Notes under the pieces: generated by a model
What the model was told of the DNA's origin: nothing
What the model saw: the letters and a program-made list of their open reading frames with translations, nothing else
Databases searched by the model: none
Shown here: in pieces, positions 55,898-64,000 of the stretch
Numbering within the stretch: the first letter of the stretch is position 1
Layout of the letters: the number at the start of each line of letters is the position of its first letter
Program-made: the position numbers and the translations under genes
Source: Symsagittifera roscoffensis
Taxonomy: Eukaryota > Xenacoelomorpha > Acoela > Convolutidae
Length of the DNA stretch: 64,000 nt
Direction: 5' to 3'
NCBI RefSeq assembly: GCF_963678635.1
Contig: NC_087068.1
Coordinates: forward strand, 21,045,029-21,109,028

Positions 55898-56250
55898 CTT
55901 TACATGTTTCCAATTGGCGCCCTCGTCGTGAGGAATCTTTCGGGTCTTTCTTCTCGATTCCCTTCATCGTGATTCAGTTTCACGTCTTGTAACGGTCTTG
56001 CATTCACTGGACCCATTGTATTGTTCGAGGGCAGTCCCTCTAAATCGGCAAACTTGAAGGCAGTTGTAGAGCTGAAGTTAATGCCAGTAGCTATTAACTA
56101 GTCCACGCCTGTTATTGAGTACAGTCCGTTGACAGACAATCTCGCTCCGTTCAACATTCTCATGGCATCTGCTGCAAAACTCACCGTCTGAAGGTTCAGT
56201 TTCATCAGATCATCCTTGTATATGTGCCAGGGAGAATTTATGGGCCTCGA

Positions 56251-56592
56251 CTACCTCGAAGAGCTCCTATCTGGGCGTCGCTCCTCTCGACTGGTACTCG
56301 TCGTCTCCGATCTCGTATCTAATCTGGAGGTGCTAATCGTCTCCGCTGTCGGGTTGACAGGCCCTAGTCTTCGTCTGGGATTGATGGTTCTTCTCGTGGG
56401 CGCTTCCCCCAACCGATCTTGTACGTCCGTTCTTTGCCCTGGCTTGCTAGAGCTTTGCGGCCTATAGGTCGTCACGGCTGGGACCAATCCCAAACGTGTT
56501 TCCAAGTTAGGAGGCACAAAGGTTGAAATTGCCGGTTTATTCGATGTTTCTTCCTTCATCAGCACTCCCGTTTCAAAGAGGTTTACTTCCAT
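56251..56592 (-). CDS. Accessory frame, 113 residues, disordered Ser/Thr/Arg-rich
   Basis: Starts 6 nt after the end of the SGNH frame (56599). It is dominated by R, S, T and P (RRTINPRRRLGPVNPTAETI; SETTSTSREERRPDRSSSR), so probably a flexible, basic region able to bind nucleic acid or act as a linker. Unrecognised. Confidence 0.4.
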   Translation of the reverse strand: MEVNLFETGVLMKEETSNKPAISTFVPPNLETRLGLVPAVTTYRPQSSSKPGQRTDVQDRLGEAPTRRTINPRRRLGPVNPTAETISTSRLDTRSETTSTSREERRPDRSSSR

Positions 56593-56598
56593 TTCATC

Positions 56599-57591
56599 TT
56601 ATCGCTCTTGGAAAACTCGGTTCAACCAGACTTGTCCTTCAATGCTATCAAAGTGGATCCCTTCAGTAGTCAGTCTGGCCTGATCCATAGCTCTCAGCTC
56701 GTGCTCAATATCCATAAGGATCATCCGTCCAGCATTCCGACTCGCAAGATTCCTTAGGATGTTGTTCCACCTGATTGCTTCTTCATTGTGTCTTCTTGCT
56801 GTTGCTGTCGACGTCCTCGTGCTCATTGGTACAGTGCAGACGGTCAGTACCGTGCAGTTGAATCTCTGCGAGAGAGTAGTAAATAGGCACACCATCATTG
56901 AATTCCTTAGTGCCTCTTTCTCATCTGAGCTTCTCGATATGTTATTCGTCCCTACTAGGATCATCACGTTAGGGATTCTCCCGGGGTCCATCAGCTCCAC
57001 CATCCGAAATAACTGGGCTATCGTTGCACATCCAAAAGCCATTAGCGTAGTGATCCAGGAGGTCCTCAAATTTTGGAGCACTCTGACCAAGCTGTCCCCC
57101 AGTATCAGATGTGATGTCCCAAGTGGCGGTTGCTGCATGTTTACTGCTGGTCTCCAAGTCGATCGATTGAAGCAGGCTTTCGGATCCGTATCCGGAACTC
57201 CCGTGAAGCTATACTTTGACTGGTTGTTCTTTTGCACGTCAAATACTCGGGACACTTTCTTCGCCGGCATCTCTCGTATCTTTCTGTCTGGGACCCTGGA
57301 GCTCCTTGTTGGTAACGTTGCATTACTAACTCCCTCTTTGGTCATCACGTCTTGTAAGAGTTGTACTCTGCCCGTGTCATCGATTGTTCCATAGGGTGTA
57401 GTCACCCCGGAACCTGGCGCATTCCTATTGGCAACCAATCGTCCAGATGTCTCTATCAGCTTCCTCACCGTTTGCTCCACGACTGGGTCACCTAAGGTAT
57501 CACTCGGGTCTGGGATTTTCACTCCACCAGTTGTAGCCGGGAGTCGCGTTTCTGTCGTCTGACTCAATTCTCGAGGCGTCAAGAGCTCCAT
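56599..57591 (-). CDS. SGNH/GDSL-hydrolase-like protein, 330 residues
   Basis: The N-terminal 150 residues are low in order (Thr/Pro/Gly-rich with basic patches). From residue 161 an SGNH-type domain follows. It has HLILGDSLVRVL (GDS at 165-167, block I), a strand NVMILVGTNNISR (GTNN at 214-217, block III), a strand NCTVLTVCTVPMS and, at the end, EGIHFDSIEGQVWLNRVF (His 313, block V). Length and block order fit an SGNH hydrolase or SGNH-like lectin/esterase fold. SGNH domains are known in ORF1 proteins of CR1-type LINEs and in some viral esterases, so its presence beside a Ty3/Gypsy pol is noteworthy. Substrate unknown. Confidence 0.65.
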   Translation of the reverse strand: MELLTPRELSQTTETRLPATTGGVKIPDPSDTLGDPVVEQTVRKLIETSGRLVANRNAPGSGVTTPYGTIDDTGRVQLLQDVMTKEGVSNATLPTRSSRVPDRKIREMPAKKVSRVFDVQKNNQSKYSFTGVPDTDPKACFNRSTWRPAVNMQQPPLGTSHLILGDSLVRVLQNLRTSWITTLMAFGCATIAQLFRMVELMDPGRIPNVMILVGTNNISRSSDEKEALRNSMMVCLFTTLSQRFNCTVLTVCTVPMSTRTSTATARRHNEEAIRWNNILRNLASRNAGRMILMDIEHELRAMDQARLTTEGIHFDSIEGQVWLNRVFQER

Positions 57592-57669
57592 CAGGGACTA
57601 CCCACAAGGAATACTCCTTGTAGGTATCACTTTTTCCACGGCTGTCGTCAACGCCAGCCACTCCGATCG

Positions 57670-58044
57670 CTATTTGTATTCCTGCCTCAAGCGCTCTATT
57701 TCTTCATCCTGTTTCTTGTTGCAATATTCAAACAGTCTCTTCCACATGTCTCTATCTTCTTCCGTACTGAGCATGGTCTTAGTCATCTCATCCAGCTCCT
57801 TCTTGGTCTTGTCCAGTTCTTCTTTCGTCCCATTTAGATCTTGCATGGTCTCGTTCGTTTGAACCTCCTCTTCTACTCTCGCCCTTTTTGGTGGCACAGC
57901 TAGTCTCAGTTGTGAACTAGGCGATGCAGCCTCGCTGTTCATCTCCTGATGCATCCTCCTCAGTCCAGGCTTGGGCTTGTTGGGCAAGGGCATCTCACCT
58001 GGTTGGTAGGTCCTCGAACTTCCCAATCCAGGATCGTTCGCCAA
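57670..58044 (-). CDS. Coiled-coil protein with basic patch, 124 residues
   Basis: The N-terminal part is proline-rich and basic, with PPKRARVEEE (residues about 50-60) as a possible nuclear-localisation signal. From residue about 68 there is a regular heptad pattern (TKEELDKTKKELDEMTKTML), continuing through RDMWKRLFEYCNKKQDEEIE to RLRQEY. It likely forms a parallel coiled coil. Lies directly upstream of the SGNH frame on the same strand, an order similar to coiled-coil plus esterase in some retroelement ORF1 proteins. Confidence 0.5.
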   Translation of the reverse strand: MANDPGLGSSRTYQPGEMPLPNKPKPGLRRMHQEMNSEAASPSSQLRLAVPPKRARVEEEVQTNETMQDLNGTKEELDKTKKELDEMTKTMLSTEEDRDMWKRLFEYCNKKQDEEIERLRQEYK

Positions 58045-58114
58045 GTCACTCCCTGAGAGAGACCCCGTTTCTCCGCCTCATCACTCTCATGTTCGGGCGG
58101 TCTAGTACTCCTCT

Positions 58115-58312
58115 TTATCCATTTTCTGCCATCAGTAAGACTTCCTTGGGGCGGTTCCCACGGTTATCATGCCCCAAGATGTTTATTAAGGCGGTCAGCA
58201 ACATGACTACCTCTGAGTCCTCCAGAGCGAAGTCTCGATCCATCAGCCGACGATAGATCGCATCTACCATCGGTCCTACATATGCCTCTGCCAGGTCCAT
58301 CAATTCGTCCAA
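58115..58312 (-). CDS. Accessory frame, 65 residues, helical
   Basis: MDELMDLAEAYVGPMVDAIY then DFALEDSEVVMLLTALINIL: two to three amphipathic helices. First frame after the AT-rich spacer. Unrecognised. Confidence 0.35.
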   Translation of the reverse strand: MDELMDLAEAYVGPMVDAIYRRLMDRDFALEDSEVVMLLTALINILGHDNRGNRPKEVLLMAENG

Positions 58313-58329
58313 GTTGGAATTATCGATTT

Positions 58330-58720
58330 TCTTGCAGGTTTGATTTTACTATCGATTCGATTATTTGAAATCAAGTGAGAAATTAAACGATCAATCAGGA
58401 TCTAGAAAAGAGGTCACGAATATCACACTTGTCAGCTTTACACTAATTTCTTGTTAAAATTTATTTAAAACAGTCAAATAAAAAATTTTGATCCTAAAAT
58501 TTATTAAAATCAATCAGTTTCTAAAATTTTGGATTTCGACCCAAGATTGGACAGTCCAAACTTTGGATCTATTCCTATTCCTATTCCTAAGATTGTCATT
58601 CAGTTGTTCATGGCCACTAACTCCTTCTTACCCAGAGTCTTAATAAGATAACACATAACATAGCATAACACACATATCACACACAACACACATTTAGCAT
58701 GACGCCCCCCTGTTTGCCAC
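58330..58720. other. AT/AC-rich spacer between pol-side frames and the SGNH block
   Basis: No coding. It contains an AC-rich stretch around 58650-58695 (CACATATCACACACAACACA), ATTCCTATTCCTATTCCTA (about 58570-58590), and direct AAATTTATT motifs. It could be a promoter or untranslated region for the downstream frames, an element boundary, or both. Confidence 0.4.
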
Positions 58721-58726
58721 CTAAAC

Positions 58727-59107
58727 TCAACCTATATTCAAGTAAAATTTCTTATGTAAGTATACTTGTATATTAGTATCAGAGAAGATTACGTGTATCA
58801 GTGCGTACAGCTCCCGTGGATGCAGTCGTCCTCTCTTCGGATCGTACACTGCAAGCGAAAGCTCATTGACTTCCCTTTCCACAAGGAAGTCTCTCAATCT
58901 CGTCAAGGACAAGACTAGGTTTTCCGGGTCCACGTGCCGCTTCTCCGTTGCCCTCGTCACCAAGAAGCATAAGTTCTTCCACGGTATCTGTGACACCGCC
59001 GGAGGCAAGCCTGCTACGCCCCCTATTCCTGGTCTTTGCTTCCAAAGGATTTCTATGTTTTTATATTCTCTCTTAAAATCTGCTACTAACGCTGTCTGAA
59101 AACTCAT
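58727..59107 (-). CDS. Frame of 126 residues between pol and the AT-rich spacer
   Basis: Contains YKNIEILWKQRPGIGGVAGL, WKNLCFLVTRATEKRHVDPE and LVLSLTRLRDFLVEREVNEL, mixed alpha/beta. It follows pol on the same strand after an AT-rich gap. Unrecognised; it may be a retroelement accessory protein. Confidence 0.4.
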   Translation of the reverse strand: MSFQTALVADFKREYKNIEILWKQRPGIGGVAGLPPAVSQIPWKNLCFLVTRATEKRHVDPENLVLSLTRLRDFLVEREVNELSLAVYDPKRGRLHPRELYALIHVIFSDTNIQVYLHKKFYLNIG

Positions 59108-59480
59108 GTCTGCTGTGATTGCTATCGTACATGTTCTATTTGTGAGTATGAAATCGCTATTTGTTAGTACTATGCTACTTGAATATTCATTTGGTAAGCT
59201 AAAAAATGACTCAACTACCCTCCCTATGTCCTGTTTCTTCGGGTCTTTGCCTATTTCTGCTTCTAAATCTCCTGTCTCTCTTGATATTCTTAATTTTTTT
59301 GTTTATAAATTTTCAGTGTGGGTAAATCCTACCCCCACTCCCCGGACAAAAATATACATTGACGTCCCCGTCGATCGCATACCGGATATCAAGTCGAGGT
59401 TGGAAGCCGGAATGAGTAGTCCCCCTTCCTGGGCAGCCCAGGAAGGATCCTCTCGTTCGCTTTTCCTGTATTTCAGGCTT

Positions 59481-59684
59481 TCACTCACGATCTAAATCTT
59501 GAATCGTGACACTGGTCTCCTTTGGGTCCGACGTCATTTCGTTCAGCCATTCCAAGATACGCAGATTCGTCAACTCTTGTTCGTAGGATTGCTGTTGCTC
59601 GTCGTCGAATTCTACCTCGGGATTCGACCGGTCCTCGATCCATTCCTGTTCGTGGTCATCTACTATGTCGATATCTTGCGACAC
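59481..59684 (-). pseudogene. Acidic C-terminal frame after integrase
   Basis: Very acidic (DIDIVDDHEQEWIEDRSNPE; EFDDEQQQSYEQELTNLRIL), so probably the end of the Pol polyprotein. A region with a purine-rich minus-strand run lies beyond it near 59325-59345. Confidence 0.45.
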
Positions 59685-59731
59685 GGTTATTCATTCTAGA
59701 CCCACCATTTCTTCCACTATCTTCTTTAAAG

Positions 59732-60367
59732 CTATCCTGTCCACCACGAAGTCATCGCCGTAAGGGTTAAAATTCTTCCTGGATCTTGTCCTGTCATTCT
59801 GTCGAGTCTGTATCGCGAACGGAAGATATTGTTCCAAATTCTTAGGAACTTCCCTTTGTTCGGGGTCTTGCCAGTCCTCCTCTGCGTAGGGTAAGCGTTC
59901 TTCGTCCGCTTAATCACCTCGTTTGGACCCAGGTCCAGTGGTGGACTTGTTCCTTCCTCTACGACTTCATTCCCATCGTTCTTTTTCCTGGTGCCCTTCT
60001 CGTTGACCTCACAGGCAGGGTCCATCATCAGATAATCGCCCTCTTCCATGTCTGCAGGTATACACCAGTCTTCTGTCGATGGGTTGTGTGGCTTAAAGTT
60101 CTCGTTATGAGCGGCTCGGCCAGTGCTTAGTCTATAAAAGCGTCCCTCCTGTTGCACTTCCGTAATCATGAAAGGCCCCCTCCGCTTTTTTAGGAGATTT
60201 TCCGTTCCTTTCGGTGTTATAACGTTCCGAAATACCCATACAAAGTCTACTACCGAGTAAGCTTTTGCACCGGCTGCTTTCTTGTCGAACCTTTTCCTCT
60301 GCCTTGCCTGTGTCTGCTGAGTATTTCGTCTACATAAGTCGTTTAACTCCTGTTGACGTCTGATCAC
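59732..60367 (-). pseudogene. Integrase C-terminal region of the right-edge Gypsy element
   Basis: Contains QARQRKRFDKKAAGAKAYSV and DFVWVFRNVITPKGTENLLK, then KKRRGPFMITEVQQEGRFYR. This matches the GPY/F-type C-terminal domain of Ty3/Gypsy integrases (…GPF-x-I-x-x-V). It is followed by an acidic tail. Confidence 0.7.
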
Positions 60368-60512
60368 ATCCCTTACATAAACCTGTGGTGACGTTTTCTT
60401 ACCCTCATACTCTGGGTAGAAGAAATTCAGGGCAAAGACTTCTCGTGTTCGGTTAGCAGCATGTGTGGACTAACTCCGGTGGTGGAGTGTTGCGTGCTGT
60501 TATAAACTCCCA

Positions 60513-61682
60513 TCACCTGTGGAAGGTATCTGTCCCAATCATCATGTACCTGGAACAGTATACCCTCAGCATCGATACTAACGTTCGATTCTGCCTTTCC
60601 ACTAAGCCATTCGTCTGGGGATGGTGTGTCGTGGAGTGAGCAACCTGTGAGCATCTCATAAGCTCTTTCGTGAGTTCTCCCACGAAAGCTGTTTCATTAT
60701 CCGATTGAAATGTTATCGGACAACCATGTCTCGCTATCCACGTATTGATCAGGTGATCGCACGTCTCTTCCGCTGAGGCAGTTATACAGGGCATGGCCTC
60801 TGCATACTTCGTGAAATGATCTATCTTGACCAAGAGTTGATTATAACTACTGTCTGTCATGCATATCTTTTGGTGATCAATCTGCACCACCTCGTTGAAT
60901 TCAGACGACTCGATTGACTGCAAAAGAAATCGCAATTTCATTGGATCTTTGACCTGCTCGCATGACAGACATGCTGTTACCCACTTCTCGCATGCTTTTT
61001 TCATTCCAGGCCACTCAAAGCGCTTCAGGATCCTCTGATATACTTTGTCGATTCCCTGATGGTCCATCTGATCATGCGATCTCAATAAAAGTTCTGTCTG
61101 ATAAAGTTGCGACAACACTATCGCGTTACACTTGAACAGGACTTTGTCTTCATCTCTTCTCTTGCTAGCCACTATCCCGTCCTTGTCCAGATATAACCTT
61201 CCCTCTTTCTGCATAAAGTACTGTCTCAGAATACGGTAACTGTCTTCCTCCAGGTCTCCTTTGTCCGGAGCACAACTTTCGAACCACCTTTTCAGGTTGC
61301 TTGTCATGCGGTCACTTCTCTGCGCTCTTAGTAGGTCCGAGAGTCTGTATCTCGCCTTCAAGTACGTCCTCATGACCCTCATCTGACTTTTCACCTCATT
61401 GGGCTGATGCGTGTCTTCTTCCATCTTAACGCACCAAATCTTCGCCAACATCTGTGTTTCTTGCTTGAAAGGCTGAAGATCAGTCCTGACTACTTCTTTC
61501 TGCGGCAGCAAGCTTATCGAACGTTTCGATACTGCTATTGTTTCCAGATCATCTGCTGCGTTGTCAAAGACTCTTTCACCTGGTATGAGGTAGCAATCAC
61601 TGTCAGGGTGTTGGTACACCTCCCTTTCTAGATCCCTTGCTCGAGTTTCCACTAATAGTGTGTGGCTCGCTAGCTCTGACAT
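60513..61682 (-). pseudogene. Integrase of the right-edge Ty3/Gypsy element
   Basis: A 389-codon frame. The N-terminal zinc-binding module has H203, H208, C238 and C241 (SHDQMDHQG, ACLSCEQ). The catalytic core shows D269 (VVQIDHQK), D328 (TFQSDNETAF) and E362 (HPQTNGLVERQNRTL), a D,D-x33-E pattern typical of Ty3/Gypsy integrases. It catalyses insertion of the cDNA copy in related active elements. Part of a broken element; one of its best preserved segments. Confidence 0.85.
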
Positions 61683-61689
61683 GTCTGAT

Positions 61690-62000
61690 CCTCAGCTCGA
61701 GTTCCTGTCTGAATAGGTGTCAATCCCTGGCTTCTGGGAATTTTCATCCATTGAAGACTCCGCGACAGAGCACGTTCCCTCCTCCGGATCAGTTCTGTGC
61801 GTTCTTCGCATCCATCTGAACTCCCCGGACAAAGTTTTCTTCTCCAGGTCCTGTTTCTCATCGGGAACTTTCTCATCTACATCAGACTCCCCGGACAAAC
61901 TTCCTTGTCCCGGGTGTTGATTTTGAACTCGCCGGCTATTCTCACTGTTAGTCTCCCCGGACAAACAATCTTGCACCAGGTTTCGTTCAACCCCCTCACC
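61690..62000 (-). pseudogene. Linker between RNase H and integrase with repeated LSGE motif
   Basis: The minus strand encodes three LSGE motifs spaced by about 63-69 bp, from the DNA motif TCCCCGGACAAA. A related DNA motif recurs near 59338. The region is charged and low in complexity, so probably a flexible linker. Confidence 0.4.
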
Positions 62001-62145
62001 TTTCTTATCTTAGTCCTCAAAGGTAACGGTTTTCTTTCGCGTATCAATTCCCTGTTGTTTCCGTTTCTATGATATACTGGTTAAAACCTCGTGGGGGATA
62101 CTAGTTGCTAAACTATTGTCCTACAATCCTCTCGTTTTCTTTGTG

Positions 62146-63060
62146 TTATCGTCTTGACGGGATGATCTTCACCTTCTCACTGACTGTCAGTGATGCCATA
62201 GCTGATGCCCACTCGGGGTTATCTCTGGTCACTTGTCTCTCTAACAATCCACCCAGCATCCGCACCCAGCATAATGTGAGGCTGTTTATGTTCATGCGAG
62301 AGAGATCCTGCTGGACCAGGTTTGAGCGCAGCAATAGATCCAAGGGCACCGGGTCCTTCTTGGATAGAATCTTTATCTCGGCTGCTTTTTCTACAGGTAA
62401 CTCAGGATGTCCTGGAATTGGATGTCCAGACTTGTCCAACCATCTCGTCAAGGGAAGCGCTTCATAAGTTTCTTTGTCCAGAAACGAGAATCCCTCCTTG
62501 ATTTCTGCCTGATTGGCTTGCTTCTGTTCCAATCTTTCATACAACTCTGTCTTTTTGCTAAGGCTGTCAGCATTCTGGTGTTTGTCCCGCATCCTGTGCT
62601 CGATTATCATGCGATAGCCATCTAATCTTACTATCCATCCACCAATATAAATCTGATCCATCGAGTATGTCTTCAACCAGGATAACGCTCTGTTGTCCAC
62701 GGGTAACTTAAAGGGAGCGCTCCCCAAGTATGCGCGGTACTTTTCGACGAATGTGACTACTGCAAACATTTCTGCTTTTGGTGCACCATATTTCATCTCA
62801 GTGTCACTTAACACTTTACTGCCATATGCACGGGGACGGAGAATTGTTCTTCCATTCCATTCCTGCTCCTGATGCTGTATTCCAGAGATAGCTACTACTG
62901 ATGCGTCTGCGTAAAGAACATGCATGCCCTTTTCCGTAGGCAAGCCTAGCACTGGTGCTTCGCCTAGTTCCCGCTTTATGTTCTCGAAGGCGACTTGCGC
63001 TTCTTCGTTCCATTCGAGTTTCTTTCCTTTGTTGCGCATCAGCCTCAACCTTGTCTGCAT
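62146..63060 (-). pseudogene. RNase H region of the right-edge Ty3/Gypsy element
   Basis: A 304-codon frame. It starts in the RT connection (EWNEEAQVAFENIKRELGEA), followed by MHVLYADASVVAISGIQHQE, KYGAPKAEMFAVVTFVEKYR, KLPVDNRALSWLKTYS, and HRMRDKHQNADSLSKK. These are the ordered RNase H motifs of Ty3/Gypsy pol (YADAS, E, VDNRAL-x-WL, H-x-x-G/D-x-x-N-x-AD-x-LSR/K). Confidence 0.85.
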
Positions 63061-63148
63061 ATCCCTTCATGAACTCACCGTAATAGTTGGCAAACCCTAG
63101 GAAGCTCATGAGTTGTGTGTCCGTTCTGCGAATCTTCCATGTCAACAC
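62816..63148 (-). pseudogene. RT thumb remnant of the right-edge Ty3/Gypsy element
   Basis: The first residues (TDTQLMSFLGFANYYGEFMK) match the conserved 'FLGFxNYYRxFI' stretch at the end of Ty3/Gypsy RT. The rest of this frame overlaps RNase H in another frame and is a shadow. Confidence 0.65.
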
Positions 63149-63193
63149 AACTTCTACTGCTTTCGGGTCCCTTGGTTTGTAACAGTTGTTCCC

Positions 63194-63864
63194 TTAGTTT
63201 GCTGGTCCGTTGTTAAAATTGCCATAATTGTTCTTGTAATATCCAGATCTCGAAGGAGGCTTCAGCAAAAGATATTTTTTTGACTTGAGTCTCAACTCAT
63301 CCGGTGTTGGCGCATTGGTTGAGAGTGGTGTGTAATGTGTTGCTAACATTGTTCGAGTTTCATCATTCTTCACACCATCGATGAATTTTGAGGCTACTGC
63401 CAGGTTCATCCTTCTGTTTGATTCATCTGGTTGGCTACGCCTTCTCAGCATCTCCAAATCGTCTAGAAACTTGTCTATCGTCTCATCTTCTCATTGCCTC
63501 TGTTTCTCGAATCGCATCCTTGCTTGGTGTCCCTGCACCCCTGAGCAAAAACGATTTAACAAGATTTCAAAGATTTTCTCAGCAGTGTCCGTTGGTAGTG
63601 CTTTTTGGCCATCACGCAGTTCAGGGCTGTCCCTTCCAAATTACTGGTAAACGCACTGCATTCTTGCCTTTCTGACATGTCGTCTTCCTCGAAATGAAGT
63701 TTCATTACTTCTATCCAGGTATCAATACAGCCATCAGAGTCGTCTTTGTAGCATCTTGGTTTCTTCAAAACCCCTCTGGACTTTTCGCTACGTTCATTGG
63801 TTCTAGATAACCTCCTAAGGAATGTTTCCAAAGACCTATTCAGAGGTTCAAAGGCTGTGGCCAT
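63194..63864 (-). pseudogene. Gag of the right-edge Ty3/Gypsy element
   Basis: Two frames. One has FEPLNRSLETFLRRLSRTNE and CIDTWIEVMKLHFEEDDMSE; the other contains AVASKFIDGVKNDETRTMLA and LRLKSKKYLLLKPPSRSGYY. Both have clear counterparts in the two older Gypsy copies (29.2-29.7 kb, 35.5-36.3 kb), so the gag family is shared. Sequence upstream of gag continues beyond the window edge. Confidence 0.7.
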
Positions 63865-64000
63865 CGATGTAGCTTCTCTTGAATGCCCCGCCTGAGTATC
63901 CTTGCCCCCTGATAAGGGTTCTGTACTGGGAAATTCCCTTCTGTCCGAGTCGCTCGGATTGTTTCTTCCTTGGCTCGCGTGACTCGTCCCTGGGCTCGCA

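Larger units (their letters stand above)
49926..64000 (-). mobile_element. Large Ty3/Gypsy-type element with accessory frames (extends past the right edge)
   Basis: All long frames in this 14-kb stretch read leftwards. From the right edge the order is gag, RT remnant, RNase H, integrase, pol C-terminal frame, then about 9 kb of other frames including two SGNH-like proteins. Family: Ty3/Gypsy (Metaviridae) by integrase and RNase H, related to the two older copies at 26-37 kb. The element is broken, with roughly ten or more breaks across the whole stretch, but frames of 200-390 codons survive, so it is much younger than the other two. No LTR pair is recognised. An AT-rich spacer at 58.33-58.72 kb means a boundary between two elements cannot be excluded. 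Confidence 0.55.

Noticed and set aside
55320-57394. Long plus-strand frames (203 and 211 residues) opposite the SGNH-like frames
   Set aside because: Antisense shadows; the minus strand carries recognisable motifs and the plus strand does not.
59300-59350. Polypurine tract and LTR start near 59.33 kb
   Set aside because: A purine-rich minus-strand run exists, but no matching LTR copy or TG...CA ends could be identified, so it is not called.
1-64000. CRISPR arrays, bacterial operons, rRNA genes
   Set aside because: No regular short repeat-spacer arrays, ribosome-binding-site-led gene runs or rRNA-like stretches were seen; the 50-bp motif at 21.1 kb has too few, degenerate copies.

Overview
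The window is eukaryotic and repeat-dominated. I found no bacterial-type operon, rRNA, tRNA or CRISPR array. Two things suggest a nematode, probably Caenorhabditis-like: gene-like segments with introns of about 44-46 nt and pyrimidine-rich CAG acceptors, and the mix of mobile elements (Ty3/Gypsy retroelements plus a restriction-like-endonuclease LINE). The species is an inference. An assembly gap of 200 N lies at 21671-21870.

Region 1 (1 to about 26.0 kb) is very AT-rich and is organised as a long imperfect inverted repeat. The left arm (1 to about 4.33 kb) matches, in reverse, about 21.9-25.7 kb. The left arm holds three tandem 1.07-kb units. Between the arms are four large tandem units: A 3.2-7.95 kb, B 7.96-11.63 kb, C 11.63-15.83 kb and D 15.83-20.5 kb. 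B and C are almost identical over 3429 bp. On the minus strand the units carry short spliced-gene-like exons of a family I do not recognise. These are a two-exon 80-aa model with a 44-nt intron, a 96-nt exon kept open in all four units, a terminal exon intact only in A, and a zinc-finger-like exon only in A. Unique DNA at 20.5-21.67 kb holds a possible terminal exon and a 50-bp-period repeat.

Region 2 (26.1-48.3 kb) is a graveyard of mobile elements with higher GC. Two decayed minus-strand Ty3/Gypsy copies (about 26.1-30.8 kb and 33.2-37.5 kb) lie in a direct segmental duplication (27.71-33.20 kb and 34.30-40.06 kb, about 95% identical by eye). Fragments of one LINE family occur at 32.7, 39.3 and 43.9 kb. 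The fullest copy is at 44.4-46.97 kb, with a PHD-like finger, reverse transcriptase and a restriction-like endonuclease. A perfect-register tandem array of three 938-bp units fills 40.5-43.3 kb.

Region 3 (48.3-64.0 kb) holds the most unusual content. A younger, broken Ty3/Gypsy element on the minus strand enters from the right edge (gag, RT remnant, RNase H, integrase, 63.9-59.5 kb). It is followed, same strand and similar composition, by about 9 kb of further open frames (59.1-49.9 kb). These include an SGNH/GDSL-hydrolase-like protein, a second SGNH-like protein, a coiled-coil protein with a basic patch, and several frames I do not recognise. Whether these are an accessory module of one very large retroelement or a separate element beside it cannot be settled from this window; no LTR pair could be recognised.
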